Notes: generated by a model not told the origin, from the sequence alone. Shown: positions 26,276-35,436, counted from the stretch's first letter. The stretch: DNA of 64,000 nt from Streptomyces canus 299MFChir4.1 (GCF_000383615.1 NZ_KB911597.1:1-64000), one strand, 5' to 3'. Made by a program: numbers and translations.

Positions 26276-27666
26276 GCGCCCGCACCACCAAGCCGCACGA
26301 GATCGTCGAGCGGGCCCTCGCGCTGTCGCGGGCGGACGGCTGTGTCGTGATCGCCGACGAGCAGTCGACCGCCAATCTGCGCTGGGCGGGCAACGCGCTC
26401 ACCACGAACGGTGTCACGCGCGGGCGCACGCTCACGGTCGTCGCGACCGTCGACGGCAAGGAGGGCACCGCCTCCGGAGTGGTCTCCCGGTCCGCGGTGA
26501 CCGCGGACGAACTGGAGCCGCTGGTGCGGGCCGCCGAGGCCGCAGCCCGCGGTGCCGGGCCCGCCGAGGACGCCCAGCCGCTGGTCACCGGCGTACCGGA
26601 GTCCCCGGACTTCACGGACGCGCCCGCCGAGACCTCCTCGGTGGTCTTCGCCGACTTCGCGCCGGCGCTCGGCGAGTCCTTCGCACGCGCGCGTGCGGGC
26701 GGCCGCGAGCTGTACGGCTTCGCCAACCACGAGCTCGTGTCGACGTACCTGGGCACGTCCACGGGGCTGCGGCTGCGCCACGACCAGCCGAACGGCACGC
26801 TGGAACTCAACGCCAAGTCGCCGGACCGTACCCGTTCGGCCTGGGCCGGTCGCTCCACTCGGGACTTCAAGGACGTCGACCCGGCGGCGCTGGACGCGGA
26901 GCTCGCCGTGCGCCTGGGGTGGGCCGAGCGACGCGTTCCGCTGCCCGCGGGGCGGTACGAGACGCTGCTGCCGCCGACCGCCGTCGCCGATCTGCTGATC
27001 TACCAGCAGTGGTCGGCGTCCGGGCGGGACGCGGTCGAGGGGCGGACGGTGTTCTCCAAGCCGGGCGGCGGCACCCGGGTCGGCGAGAAGCTGACCGAAC
27101 TGCCGCTGACCATGCGCAGCGACCCGAACGAGCCCGGTCTGGAGTCGGCGCCTTTCGTGGTCGCGCACTCCTCCGGGGGCGACCAGTCGGTGTTCGACAA
27201 CGGTCTGCCGGTCGCGGCCACCGACTGGATCCGAGCGGGCGAGCTGGCGCACCTGGTGACCACGCGGCACGGCGCCGGCCTGACCGGACTCCCCGTCGCC
27301 CCGGCGGCCGGCAACCTCGTCCTCGACGGCGGCTCGGACCTCTCCCTGGAGGAGATGGTCGCGAACACCACGCGAGGGCTGCTGCTGACCTGCCTCTGGT
27401 ACATCCGCGAGGTCGACCCGGCCACGCTGCTGCTGACCGGGCTGACCCGGGACGGCGTGTACCTCGTCGAGAACGGCGAGGTGACCGGCGAGGTCAACAA
27501 TTTCCGGTTCAACGAGTCGCCGGTCGGCCTGCTGGGGCGGGCGACGGAGGCGGGGCGGACGGAGAAGACGCTGCCGAGGGAGTGGGGCGACTACTTCACC
27601 AGGGCCGCGATGCCCGCGCTGCGGGTGCCGGATTTCAATATGAGTTCTGTCAGTCAGGGCGTATAA
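26272..27666 (+). CDS. tldE: TldE/PmbA metalloprotease partner subunit
   Basis: 464 residues of the TldD/PmbA family, but without an HExxxH motif (position occupied by DLLIYQQWSASG), as expected for TldE. The C-terminal part holds GLLLTCLWYIREVDP and NNFRFNESP. Coupled to tldD by an ATGA overlap. The tyrS gene follows after 57 bases, possibly with its own ribosome site in the same transcript. Confidence 0.93.
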   Translation: MSARTTKPHEIVERALALSRADGCVVIADEQSTANLRWAGNALTTNGVTRGRTLTVVATVDGKEGTASGVVSRSAVTADELEPLVRAAEAAARGAGPAEDAQPLVTGVPESPDFTDAPAETSSVVFADFAPALGESFARARAGGRELYGFANHELVSTYLGTSTGLRLRHDQPNGTLELNAKSPDRTRSAWAGRSTRDFKDVDPAALDAELAVRLGWAERRVPLPAGRYETLLPPTAVADLLIYQQWSASGRDAVEGRTVFSKPGGGTRVGEKLTELPLTMRSDPNEPGLESAPFVVAHSSGGDQSVFDNGLPVAATDWIRAGELAHLVTTRHGAGLTGLPVAPAAGNLVLDGGSDLSLEEMVANTTRGLLLTCLWYIREVDPATLLLTGLTRDGVYLVENGEVTGEVNNFRFNESPVGLLGRATEAGRTEKTLPREWGDYFTRAAMPALRVPDFNMSSVSQGV

Positions 27667-27723
27667 CCTCGTAGCCGGTAGTCACTCGACTGCCCAAGGG
27701 CCTTTCTAGGAGATACGAGAACC

Positions 27724-28992
27724 GTGACGGACATCGTCGACGAGCTGAAGTGGCGGGGGCTGTGGGCCCTGTCCACTGACGAGGACGCTTTGCGCAAGGC
27801 GCTCGCGGACGGTCCCGTCACGTTCTATTGCGGTTTCGACCCGACCGCGGCCAGCCTGCACGTCGGTCACCTGGTGCAGGTCCTCACCATGCGCCGGCTC
27901 CAGCAGGCGGGCCTGCGCCCGCTGGCACTGGTGGGCGGGGCGACCGGCCAGATCGGCGACCCGCGCCCCACGGCCGAGCGCACGCTGAACGACCCGGAGA
28001 CGGTCGCGAACTGGGTGAACCGGCTGCGCGGGCAGATCGAGCCGTTCCTGTCCTTCGAGGGCGAGAACGGCGCGGTCATGGTGAACAACCTGGACTGGAC
28101 GGCCGGGATGTCGGCCATCGAGTTCCTGCGGGACATCGGCAAGCACTTCCGCGTCAACAAGATGCTCACCAAGGACTCGGTCGCGCGCCGGCTGGAGTCC
28201 CAGGAGGGCATCAGCTACACGGAGTTCAGCTACCAGCTGCTCCAGGGCATGGACTTCCTGGAGCTGTACCGGCGGTACGGCTGCACGCTCCAGCAGGGCG
28301 GCAGCGACCAGTGGGGCAACCTCACGGCGGGACTCGACCTGATCCACCGGCTGGAGCCCGACGCCTCGGTGCACTGTCTGGCGACGCCGCTGATGGTCAA
28401 GGCGGACGGCACCAAGTTCGGCAAGACCGAGGGCGGCGCCGTCTGGCTCGACCCGGAGATGACGACGCCGTACGCGTTCTACCAGTTCTGGCTGAACGTG
28501 GACGACCGGGACATCTCGACGTACATGCGCATCCTGTCCTTCCGGTCCCGCGAGGAGCTGGAGGCGCTGGAGAAGCAGACCGAGGAGCGTCCGCAGGCCC
28601 GGGCCGCGCAGCGGGCGCTGGCGGAGGAACTGACGACGCTGGTGCACGGCGCCGACCAGACGGAAGCCGTGATCGCCGCGAGCCGTGCCCTCTTCGGGCA
28701 GGGTGAGCTGGCGGGTCTCGACGAGCGGACGCTCACCGCGGCGCTCTCGGAGGTGCCGCACATCCAGGTCGCCGAGCTCGGTGCCGTGGTGGATCTGTTC
28801 GCCGAGGTCGGGCTCGTGGCCAGCAAGTCGGCCGCGCGGCGGACGGTGAAGGAGGGCGGGGCCTACGTGAACAACGTCAAGGTCGCGGCCGAGGACGCCG
28901 TTCCCGCCAAGGAGGACCTGCTGCACGGTCGCTGGCTGGTGCTGCGCCGGGGCAAGAAGAACCTGGCCGCGGTCGAGGTCACGTCCGCGTAG
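27724..28992 (+). CDS. tyrS: Tyrosyl-tRNA synthetase
   Basis: 422 residues, class I synthetase. HIGH-equivalent HVGH is at 46-49, the KMSKS-equivalent KFGKT near 231-235, and the C-terminal S4 RNA-binding domain at about 355-415 (KSAARRTVKEGGAYVNN). Charges tRNA-Tyr. GTG start with TAGGAG upstream. No T-box is visible in the 57-base gap before it. The hairpin at 29030 ends the transcript. Confidence 0.97.
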   Translation: MTDIVDELKWRGLWALSTDEDALRKALADGPVTFYCGFDPTAASLHVGHLVQVLTMRRLQQAGLRPLALVGGATGQIGDPRPTAERTLNDPETVANWVNRLRGQIEPFLSFEGENGAVMVNNLDWTAGMSAIEFLRDIGKHFRVNKMLTKDSVARRLESQEGISYTEFSYQLLQGMDFLELYRRYGCTLQQGGSDQWGNLTAGLDLIHRLEPDASVHCLATPLMVKADGTKFGKTEGGAVWLDPEMTTPYAFYQFWLNVDDRDISTYMRILSFRSREELEALEKQTEERPQARAAQRALAEELTTLVHGADQTEAVIAASRALFGQGELAGLDERTLTAALSEVPHIQVAELGAVVDLFAEVGLVASKSAARRTVKEGGAYVNNVKVAAEDAVPAKEDLLHGRWLVLRRGKKNLAAVEVTSA

Positions 28993-29029
28993 GACCGGGC
29001 ACCGGGCAACCCGGCACCGGGCACAGCGG

Positions 29030-29061
29030 AAGGGGCGTCTCTCCGGTGGAGGGCGCCCCTT
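29030..29061. terminator. Bidirectional hairpin terminator
   Basis: AAGGGGCG (29030-29037) pairs with CGCCCCTT (29054-29061), with CTCTCC/GGTGGAG partial pairing inside. Between convergent tyrS and the GlsB-like gene. Confidence 0.8.
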
Positions 29062-29076
29062 CGTCGTACACGGCTG

Positions 29077-29355
29077 TCAGGTCCGTTGTTTCCTCTTGCC
29101 CAGCGTCGCCATGTAGAGCATGTCGCCGACGGCGACGATGATGATCGCGGCGATGAGCTGGAAGGCGTGGCGGCTCCAGTCGATGCCGGCGGTCTCCTCC
29201 ACGCCGAACCCGCGGGCCATGGCGTTGCCGGCGATGGCGCCGAGCATGCCGAAGATGGTGGTCAGCCAGAGGGGACTGTGCTGCTTGCCGGGGATGATCG
29301 CCTTCGCGATCAGGCCCAGCACGAATCCCACGATGATCGCCCACAACCAGCCCAT
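29077..29355 (-). CDS. GlsB/YeaQ/YmgE family stress membrane protein
   Basis: 92 residues with three hydrophobic segments and the family glycine motifs (WAIIVGFVLGLIAKAIIPGK, then FGMLGAIAGN). Small inner-membrane proteins of this family respond to envelope or stationary-phase stress; no enzyme activity is established, although older annotations call them transglycosylase-associated. It is convergent with tyrS across a terminator and preceded by a 250-base gap. Confidence 0.87.
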   Translation of the reverse strand: MGWLWAIIVGFVLGLIAKAIIPGKQHSPLWLTTIFGMLGAIAGNAMARGFGVEETAGIDWSRHAFQLIAAIIIVAVGDMLYMATLGKRKQRT

Positions 29356-29613
29356 GGCTGCCTCCTCGTACGGCTCTACGCGCGGCTCTACGTGAGCATT
29401 ACGGCCAGTGTCGGTCCGCTCGCTCTACGCCGCATGTCGGGTACGGCCGTACGTGCCGTGGGCGAGCCCGTTGGTCCGGGCGGGAGGTGCCCCGGTCTCG
29501 TAGGCTGCGCAGGCGCGGCGTACCGTGGAAGCTGTCCGGGTCCGATACCTCCACCGGGTACGGAGCGGACGCGGAGCCGGGAGCAGTCCGAAGCGGGCGG
29601 ATGGTGGAATGTG

Positions 29614-30012
29614 ATGCGGAAGCAGCATGGCGGCGGCAGCGCCCAGGTGTTCCGGATCACCGGAGCCCGGACGAGCCTTCAGGAGGACGTGCGCGGACGT
29701 CAGCGCCGGTACGTCATCTCGATGACGGTCCGTACGATTTCCGTGGTGCTCGCGGCCACGCTCTGGAACGTCGAACGGCACGTCGCGATCGTGGCACTGG
29801 TACTGGGGGCGGTTCTGCCCTATATCGCCGTCGTCGTCGCCAACGCGGGGCGGGAGAACGCGCCCTCGCTGCCGTCGACCTTCGTGACGGCTCCGACCCG
29901 GCCGATGATCACGCCGCCGGGGGTCGACGACGACTTCGCGGAATCAGTGCCGGAAGGCGGGGCGGGCGGCGCGGCGACGGGTGCCCGGGGCGAACCGCGC
30001 GAGCGGACGTGA
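29614..30012 (+). CDS. DUF3099 membrane protein
   Basis: 132 residues: an N-terminal soluble part (QVFRITGARTSLQEDVRGRQ), two hydrophobic segments (about 33-50 and 54-72), and a hydrophilic Pro/Gly-rich tail. It matches the DUF3099 family of actinobacteria, function unknown. ATG at 29614 is taken as the start; a GTG directly before it (29611) is possible. The frame is open far upstream, but without codon bias. Confidence 0.8.
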   Translation: MRKQHGGGSAQVFRITGARTSLQEDVRGRQRRYVISMTVRTISVVLAATLWNVERHVAIVALVLGAVLPYIAVVVANAGRENAPSLPSTFVTAPTRPMITPPGVDDDFAESVPEGGAGGAATGARGEPRERT

Positions 30013-30135
30013 CGGGTCTTCCGGTCACCAAGCTCAAGAAAAGCTCAGATCAATCATGTTGTTCCGGTGCCGGGCCAAGGGTTACCCGTGACATACTTCG
30101 TACGCGCTCCGCATCCCCCGTCGGAGCGACAGACC

Positions 30136-30178
30136 GACGCCGGGCAGCTCCCCCCGTGGCTGCTCGGCGTCGCCTTTT
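30136..30178 (+). terminator. Terminator or attenuator hairpin
   Basis: GACGCCGGGCAGC (30136-30148) pairs with GCTGCTCGGCGTC (30159-30171) with one G-T pair, followed by GCCTTTTCC. It ends the DUF3099 transcript. Since it lies only 33 bases before the next start codon, it could also attenuate that gene from a promoter near 30080. Confidence 0.75.
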
Positions 30179-30203
30179 CCACCCCGCTTGTGAGACGAAA
30201 TCC

Positions 30204-30422
30204 GTGAGTGACGAGACCCCGATCTGCTCCGCGAAGGGCTGCCGTGCCGGCGCCGCGTGGGTGCTCGCGTGGAACAACCCGAAGATTCACACGCCGGAGC
30301 GGCGGAAGACCTGGCTGGCCTGTGAGGAGCACCGCGAGCATCTGTCGCAGTTCCTCGGGGTGCGGGGCTTCCTCAAGGACGTCGTGAAGTTCGAGGACTG
30401 GCAGGCTCCCGAAGGGGCCTAG
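30204..30422 (+). CDS. Small Cys/His zinc-ribbon-like protein
   Basis: 72 residues. Cysteines at about 8, 13 and 40 and histidines in EEHREH suggest one bound metal ion. Homologues in Streptomyces are sometimes labelled 'acetone carboxylase', which the size and sequence do not support. GTG start at 30204. Its TAG stop overlaps the TAG stop of moaA on the opposite strand within CCTAGC. Function unknown. Confidence 0.8.
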   Translation: MSDETPICSAKGCRAGAAWVLAWNNPKIHTPERRKTWLACEEHREHLSQFLGVRGFLKDVVKFEDWQAPEGA

Positions 30423-31408
30423 CCGCCGATCGCGGACATCGGCCGGTCCGGCTGGACGAACGTCGGGTCGTCCAGGCCCGCGCCGGCCTTCTTGCCCCAC
30501 ATCGCCTCGCGCCAGATGCGGGCGATCTCCTCGTCGCCGGCGTCGGAGCGCAGGGCCGCGCGGAGGTCCGTCTCCTCGCGGGCGAACAGGCAGGTGCGTA
30601 TCTGGCCGTCGGCGGTGAGGCGGGTGCGGTCGCAGGCCGCGCAGAACGGGCGGGTGACCGAGGCGATGACGCCGACCACATGCGGGCCGCCGTCGACGAT
30701 CCAGCGCTCCGCGGGGGCCGATCCGCGCTTCTCCGCACCCTCCTCGGTGAGGTCGAAGCGGGTGCGCAGGGAGGTCAGGATGTCCCCGGCGGTGATCATG
30801 CCGTCGCGCTTCCAGCCGTGCTGGGCGTCCAGGGGCATCTGCTCGATGAAGCGCAGTTCGTAGTCGTGCTCCACCGCCCAGGCGAGGAGGTCGGGGGCCT
30901 CGTCGTCGTTGAGCCCCGGCATCAGGACGGAGTTCACCTTGACCGGCGTCAGACCGGCCTCGCGGGCGGCGTCCAGGCCCTCCAGGACGTCCTGGTGGCG
31001 GTCCCGGCGGGTGAGGGTCTTGAAGACGTCCGGGCGCAGGGTGTCCAGCGAGACGTTGACCCGGTCCAGGCCCGCCGCCTTCAGGGCCTTCGCGGTGCGC
31101 TTGAGGCCGATGCCGTTGGTGGTGAGGGACATCTGGGGGCGCGGGTCAAGGGCCGCGACGCGCTCGACGATGCCGACGAGACCGGGGCGCAGCAGGGGCT
31201 CACCGCCGGTGAAGCGGACCTCCTCGATGCCCAGCGAGGTGACGGCGATGTCGATCAGGCGGACGATCTCGTCGTCGGTGAGCAGATCCGGCTTGGCCAG
31301 CCACTGCAGACCCTCTTCCGGCATGCAGTACGTGCAGCGCAGATTGCAGCGGTCGGTCAGCGAGACCCTCAGGTCGGTGGCCTGCCGGCCATAGGTGTCG
31401 ATGAGCAC
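30419..31408 (-). CDS. moaA: GTP 3',8-cyclase MoaA
   Basis: 329 residues, radical-SAM enzyme that starts molybdopterin synthesis from GTP. The N-terminal cluster cysteines are C21/C25/C28 (CNLRCTYC), FTGGEPLLR is present, the C-terminal cluster cysteines are C256/C259/C273 (CAACDRTRLTADG), and the required Gly-Gly C-terminus is present. GTG start at 31406-31408. Stands alone here; other moa genes are not in the window. Confidence 0.97.
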   Translation of the reverse strand: MLIDTYGRQATDLRVSLTDRCNLRCTYCMPEEGLQWLAKPDLLTDDEIVRLIDIAVTSLGIEEVRFTGGEPLLRPGLVGIVERVAALDPRPQMSLTTNGIGLKRTAKALKAAGLDRVNVSLDTLRPDVFKTLTRRDRHQDVLEGLDAAREAGLTPVKVNSVLMPGLNDDEAPDLLAWAVEHDYELRFIEQMPLDAQHGWKRDGMITAGDILTSLRTRFDLTEEGAEKRGSAPAERWIVDGGPHVVGVIASVTRPFCAACDRTRLTADGQIRTCLFAREETDLRAALRSDAGDEEIARIWREAMWGKKAGAGLDDPTFVQPDRPMSAIGG

Positions 31409-31515
31409 GTGGGCCCCCTCCCTTGTCGCGGATCAGTGCCGGGTCCATCGGTTTCCGTCCCTTGCGAGCCTACGTGACGTCACTGACAACGACAGTGCCC
31501 GATCCCACGACGTAC

Positions 31516-31555
31516 GAAGCGGCCGCCTCGTAGGGATCTACGAGGCGGCCGCTTC
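31516..31555. terminator. Hairpin terminator (17-bp stem)
   Basis: Perfect arms 31516-31532 and 31539-31555 with loop GGGATC. It lies 10 bases past the symporter stop and upstream of moaA, so it serves the minus-strand symporter transcript. Confidence 0.92.
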
Positions 31556-31565
31556 AGGGGGCGTG

Positions 31566-33185
31566 TCAGTGGGCGCCGGTGCCGGTCAGCGACCGGACCT
31601 CCAGCTCCGCGTACTTCGCCTTGTCCGGCTCCTCCTTGGAGAGGTAGGTGCCGATGATGCCGAGCAGGAAGCCGACCGGGATCGAGATGATGCCCGGGTT
31701 CTCCAGCGGGAACCAGTGGAAGTCGACGTCCGGGAACATCGAGCTGGGCTTGCCGGAGACGACCGGCGAGAACAGCACCAGGCCGACCGCCGTGACGAGG
31801 CCGCCGTAGATCGACCACAGGGCGCCGGACGTGGTGAACCGCTTCCAGAAGAGGCTGTAGATGATCGTGGGCAGGTTCGCCGAGGCCGCGACCGCGAAGG
31901 CGAGCGCGACGAGACCGGCGACGTTGAGGTCGCGGGCGAGGGCGCCCAGCAGGATGGAGACGGCGCCGATGCCGACGGTCGCCCAGCGGGCGGCGCTCAT
32001 CTCCTGCTTCTCGCTGGCCTGGCCCCGCTTGATGACGTTGGCGTAGATGTCGTGCGCGAAGGACGACGACGAGGCCAGGGTGAGGCCGGCGACGACCGCG
32101 AGGATGGTGGCGAAGGCGACCGCCGAGATGGTGGCCAGCAGGATCGCGCCCCAGTTGGAGTCGACGCCGCCCAGATGCAGGGCCAGCAGGGGCGCCGCCG
32201 TGTTGCCCGCCTTGTTGGAGGCGATGATCTCGTCCGGCTTGATGAGGGCCGCGGCGCCGAAGCCGAGGGCGAGGGTCATCAGGTAGAAGGCGCCGATGAG
32301 GCCGATGGCCCAGATGACCGACTTACGGGCGGCCTTGGCGGTGGGCACCGTGTAGAAGCGGATCAGGATGTGCGGCAGTCCGGCGGTGCCGAGCACCAGG
32401 GCGAGACCGAGCGAGATGAAGTCCAGCTTGGTGGTGCCCGTGGCGCCGTACTTCAGGCCCGGCTCCAGGAAGGCCGCGCCCTTGCCGCTGTTGTCGGCGG
32501 CGGAGCCGAGCAGGTCGGAGACGTTGAAGTCGAACTTCAGCAGCACCAGGAAGGTCAGCAGCAGGGCGCCCGCGATCAGCAGGACCGCCTTGACCATCTG
32601 GACCCAGGTGGTGCCCTTCATGCCGCCGATGGTCACGTACACGATCATCAGGACGCCGACCAGGGCGACCACGCCGATCTTGCCGGCGTCGCTGGTGATG
32701 CCGAGGAGCAGGGAGACCAGGACGCCCGCGCCCGCCATCTGGGCCAGCAGGTAGAAGATCGAGACGACGATGGTGGAGGTGCCGGCCGCCGTACGCACCG
32801 GGCGCTGGCGCATCCGGTAGGCGAGGACGTCGCCCATTGTGTAGCGGCCGGAGTTGCGCAGCGGTTCGGCGACCAGGAGCAGGGCGACGAGCCAGGCGAC
32901 CAGGAAGCCGACGGAGTACAGGAAGCCGTCGTAGCCGAAGAGGGCGATGGCGCCCGCGATGCCGAGGAAGGACGCGGCGGACATGTAGTCGCCGGAGACG
33001 GCGAGGCCGTTCTGGAAGCCGGTGAACTGGCGTCCGCCGGCGTAGAAGTCGGCCGCGTCCTTGGTCTGGCGTCCGGCCCAGACGGTGATGACGAGGGTCG
33101 CGAGGACGAACACGGCGAACAGGCTGATGATCAGCGGCCGGTGCTCGCTGGCCTCGCCGGCCGCCAGGGTGATCGCGGGGCTCAT
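31566..33185 (-). CDS. Sodium:solute symporter, ActP/MctC acetate type
   Basis: 539 residues with about thirteen hydrophobic segments. Typical SSSF features are GGRQFTGFQNGLAVSGDYMS near the start and LGTAGLPHILIRFYTVP in the middle. This is the cation/acetate (monocarboxylate) symporter group, normally cotranscribed with a DUF485 protein. That partner gene is directly upstream with an ATGA overlap. Start ATG at 33185. Probable acetate, propionate or pyruvate uptake. Confidence 0.92.
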   Translation of the reverse strand: MSPAITLAAGEASEHRPLIISLFAVFVLATLVITVWAGRQTKDAADFYAGGRQFTGFQNGLAVSGDYMSAASFLGIAGAIALFGYDGFLYSVGFLVAWLVALLLVAEPLRNSGRYTMGDVLAYRMRQRPVRTAAGTSTIVVSIFYLLAQMAGAGVLVSLLLGITSDAGKIGVVALVGVLMIVYVTIGGMKGTTWVQMVKAVLLIAGALLLTFLVLLKFDFNVSDLLGSAADNSGKGAAFLEPGLKYGATGTTKLDFISLGLALVLGTAGLPHILIRFYTVPTAKAARKSVIWAIGLIGAFYLMTLALGFGAAALIKPDEIIASNKAGNTAAPLLALHLGGVDSNWGAILLATISAVAFATILAVVAGLTLASSSSFAHDIYANVIKRGQASEKQEMSAARWATVGIGAVSILLGALARDLNVAGLVALAFAVAASANLPTIIYSLFWKRFTTSGALWSIYGGLVTAVGLVLFSPVVSGKPSSMFPDVDFHWFPLENPGIISIPVGFLLGIIGTYLSKEEPDKAKYAELEVRSLTGTGAH

Positions 33186-33538
33186 GCGCCGCCCTCCATC
33201 CGGGACTTGATGGCCTCGGCCTTGGGGTCGAAGCGGGCGGCAGCGGTCCGCGCGTACCACCAGGCGATGAGGAACGTGGTGAGGAACTGGGCGAGGCCCA
33301 GGACGAGGGCCACGTTGATGTTGCCGACGACCTTGGTGCCCATGAAGTCGCCCGCGTAGTTCGACAGCAGGACGTACAGCAGGTACCAGGCGATGAAGCC
33401 GACGGTCAGCGGAAAGGCGAAGGAGCGGTAGGAGCGGCGCAGTTCACCGAACTCCGCGCTCTCCTGCACCTCGGTGAACTCCTCGGTGGTGGGGAGTTTG
33501 TGCGTCTCTTTCGAGGGTGGCGGTGCGTCGGTGGCCAC
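33182..33538 (-). CDS. DUF485 membrane protein, symporter partner
   Basis: 118 residues with two transmembrane helices (about 40-60 and 75-97), including SFAFPLTVGFIAWYLLYVLL. Family partner of ActP-type symporters. GTG at 33538 follows GAGGAGAG. Its TGA overlaps the symporter ATG, so the two are coupled. Confidence 0.92.
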   Translation of the reverse strand: MATDAPPPSKETHKLPTTEEFTEVQESAEFGELRRSYRSFAFPLTVGFIAWYLLYVLLSNYAGDFMGTKVVGNINVALVLGLAQFLTTFLIAWWYARTAAARFDPKAEAIKSRMEGGA

Positions 33539-33734
33539 GGACTCTCCTCGCGGTGCGGGTGCGGTTGTGACGGGGATCGGGGGCGAGTGTCCTCGCGTTC
33601 CCTGTTCAAGGTCACGGCGCCGCGCTGGCCCCGGTTCAACTGGCTTTGCTTCTTTCCGAACTCGCCTTGGGGAAGTCATTGCTGGCCAGCGACTTCGGGA
33701 GATAGCTTCGGCCTGCACCACCCGTCATGTACCT

Positions 33735-33771
33735 GCCCGAGCGACACCTGTGTCTCGGGCCGGTTTCGTTT
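33735..33771 (+). terminator. Leader terminator/attenuator before subtilase gene
   Basis: GCCCGAG (33735-33741) and GACAC pair with GTGTC and CTCGGGC (ending 33760), followed by CGGTTTCGTTT. The hairpin stands 20 bases before the subtilase start codon, with no complete gene directly upstream on this strand. It is therefore more likely an attenuator or leader element than a gene-end terminator. Confidence 0.55.
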
Positions 33772-33791
33772 CCGGATGATGTGGAGACCCC

Positions 33792-35339
33792 ATGTCCCAG
33801 CCGCGTTCCAGACGTTCGCTACCTTCAAGAAACCGTCTGGCGCTCGCCGTGCCCGTCGTGCTGTCCCTCACGGCCTCGCTCGGCTTCCTCCCGTCGGCCG
33901 CCTCGGCCGCGCCCTCCTCGCAGGCCACGGCTCAGACCGCGGACGCGACGAACCTGTCGTACGTCGTCAACACCAAGGTGGACCACCGCACGATCGCGTC
34001 GGTGAAGAAGGCGATACCGGCGGCCGGCGGCACCGTCGTGATCGCGTACGAGAAGATCGGCGTGGTCGTCGTCCGCTCCTCCGCCCCGGACTTCGCCCAG
34101 AAGATCCGCGAGGTGCGCGGCGTGCAGTCGGCCGGCGCCACCCGCACCGCGCCGCTGGCTCCTGCGGGCACGACGGACGAGGGCGCGGTCCAGGTCCTGT
34201 CGGACGCGCAGGCCGCGAAGCTCGCGAAGGCCTCGGCCGCCGCGCCGGACAGCGAGCCCCTCGAAGCCGACCAGTGGGACCTGCGCGCGATAGGCGCCGA
34301 CAAGGCCGCCAAGATCAACCCGGGCAGCCGCAAGGTGACCGTCGCCGTGATCGACACCGGCGTCGACGACACCCACCCGGACATCGCGCCGAACTTCTCC
34401 GCCGCCCAGTCGGCCAACTGCGACGGCGGTGTCCCGGACACCAGCCCGGGCGCCTGGCGGCCGTACACCGCGGACGACTACCACGGCACGCACGTGGCCG
34501 GCGAGATCGCCGCGGCCCGCAACGGCATCGGCGTGGCCGGGGTCGCGCCCGGCGTGAAGGTGTCGGCCATCAATGTGACCGACCGGAGCAACGGCCTCTT
34601 CTATCCGGAGAGCGTCGTGTGCGCCTTCGTGTTCGCGGCCGACCACGGCGTCGAGATCACGAACAACAGCTATTACGTTGATCCATGGCTGTACAACTGC
34701 ATGGACGATCCAGATCAGCGGGCCATTGTTGACGCGGTCAACAGGGCGCAGCAGTACGCGCAGAAGAAGGGCACGCTCAGCCTGGCGTCGGCGGGCAACT
34801 CCAACGACGACCTGGACTCCGACGCGATCGTCGACGCCTCGAGCCCCGACGACTCGACGGCGGTGGAGCGGACCGTCGACCCGCACGAGTGCTTCGACGT
34901 ACCGACGCAGCTGCCCGGTGTCGTCACGGTCAGCGCGACGGGCGTCAAGAACCTCAAGTCGTACTACTCCTCGTACGGCAAGGGCGTCATCGACGTCGCG
35001 GCCCCCGGTGGCGACCGGCTCTACCAGATCCCGGACACGCCCTCGCAGAACGGCCGCATCCTGTCGACCCTGCCGAACGGGCAGTACGGCTTCCTTCAGG
35101 GCACGTCGATGGCCTCGCCGCACGCCGCGGGCGTCGCCGCGCTGCTCAAGTCGACGCACCCCAAGGCGAGCCCGGCCCAGTTGCAGGCGCTGCTGAAGGC
35201 GCAGGCGGACGCCACGAGTTGCCCGGCCTCGTACGACCAGGACGGCGACGGCACGCAGGACGCGGTGTGCGAGGGCGGCGCCCGCGTCAACGGGTTCTAC
35301 GGATTCGGCATCGTCAACGCGCTGCGCGCGGTCAAGTGA
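33792..35339 (+). CDS. Secreted S8 serine peptidase (subtilase) 1
   Basis: 515 residues. Signal peptide to about residue 39 (SAASAA), an inhibitor I9-like propeptide (about 55-115, LSYVVNTKVDHRTIASVKKA), then the subtilisin domain with D188 (AVIDTGVDDTHPD), H231 (HGTHVAGEIA) and S439 (GTSMASPHAAG). Ends with a Cys pair and a DQDGDGTQDAVCEG calcium-loop-like segment. Extracellular protease. A closely related paralogue follows after 97 bases. A short patch of AT-rich codons around 34674-34737 contrasts with the paralogue. Confidence 0.95.
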   Translation: MSQPRSRRSLPSRNRLALAVPVVLSLTASLGFLPSAASAAPSSQATAQTADATNLSYVVNTKVDHRTIASVKKAIPAAGGTVVIAYEKIGVVVVRSSAPDFAQKIREVRGVQSAGATRTAPLAPAGTTDEGAVQVLSDAQAAKLAKASAAAPDSEPLEADQWDLRAIGADKAAKINPGSRKVTVAVIDTGVDDTHPDIAPNFSAAQSANCDGGVPDTSPGAWRPYTADDYHGTHVAGEIAAARNGIGVAGVAPGVKVSAINVTDRSNGLFYPESVVCAFVFAADHGVEITNNSYYVDPWLYNCMDDPDQRAIVDAVNRAQQYAQKKGTLSLASAGNSNDDLDSDAIVDASSPDDSTAVERTVDPHECFDVPTQLPGVVTVSATGVKNLKSYYSSYGKGVIDVAAPGGDRLYQIPDTPSQNGRILSTLPNGQYGFLQGTSMASPHAAGVAALLKSTHPKASPAQLQALLKAQADATSCPASYDQDGDGTQDAVCEGGARVNGFYGFGIVNALRAVK

Positions 35340-35436
35340 CCCGACGCCTCCGCGATTTCGCCCGACCCGGCACCACTCGCACGGCACTACCCGCCTGGAC
35401 CGCTCACACCGAGAACGAACTGGAGAGATTCGCATC

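Noticed and set aside
27667..27723. T-box leader for tyrS
   Set aside because: The gap is only 57 bases and has no TGGNACCGCG-type T-box.
30204..30422. 'Acetone carboxylase' annotation
   Set aside because: The 72-residue Cys/His protein is far too small and unrelated to acetone carboxylase subunits.
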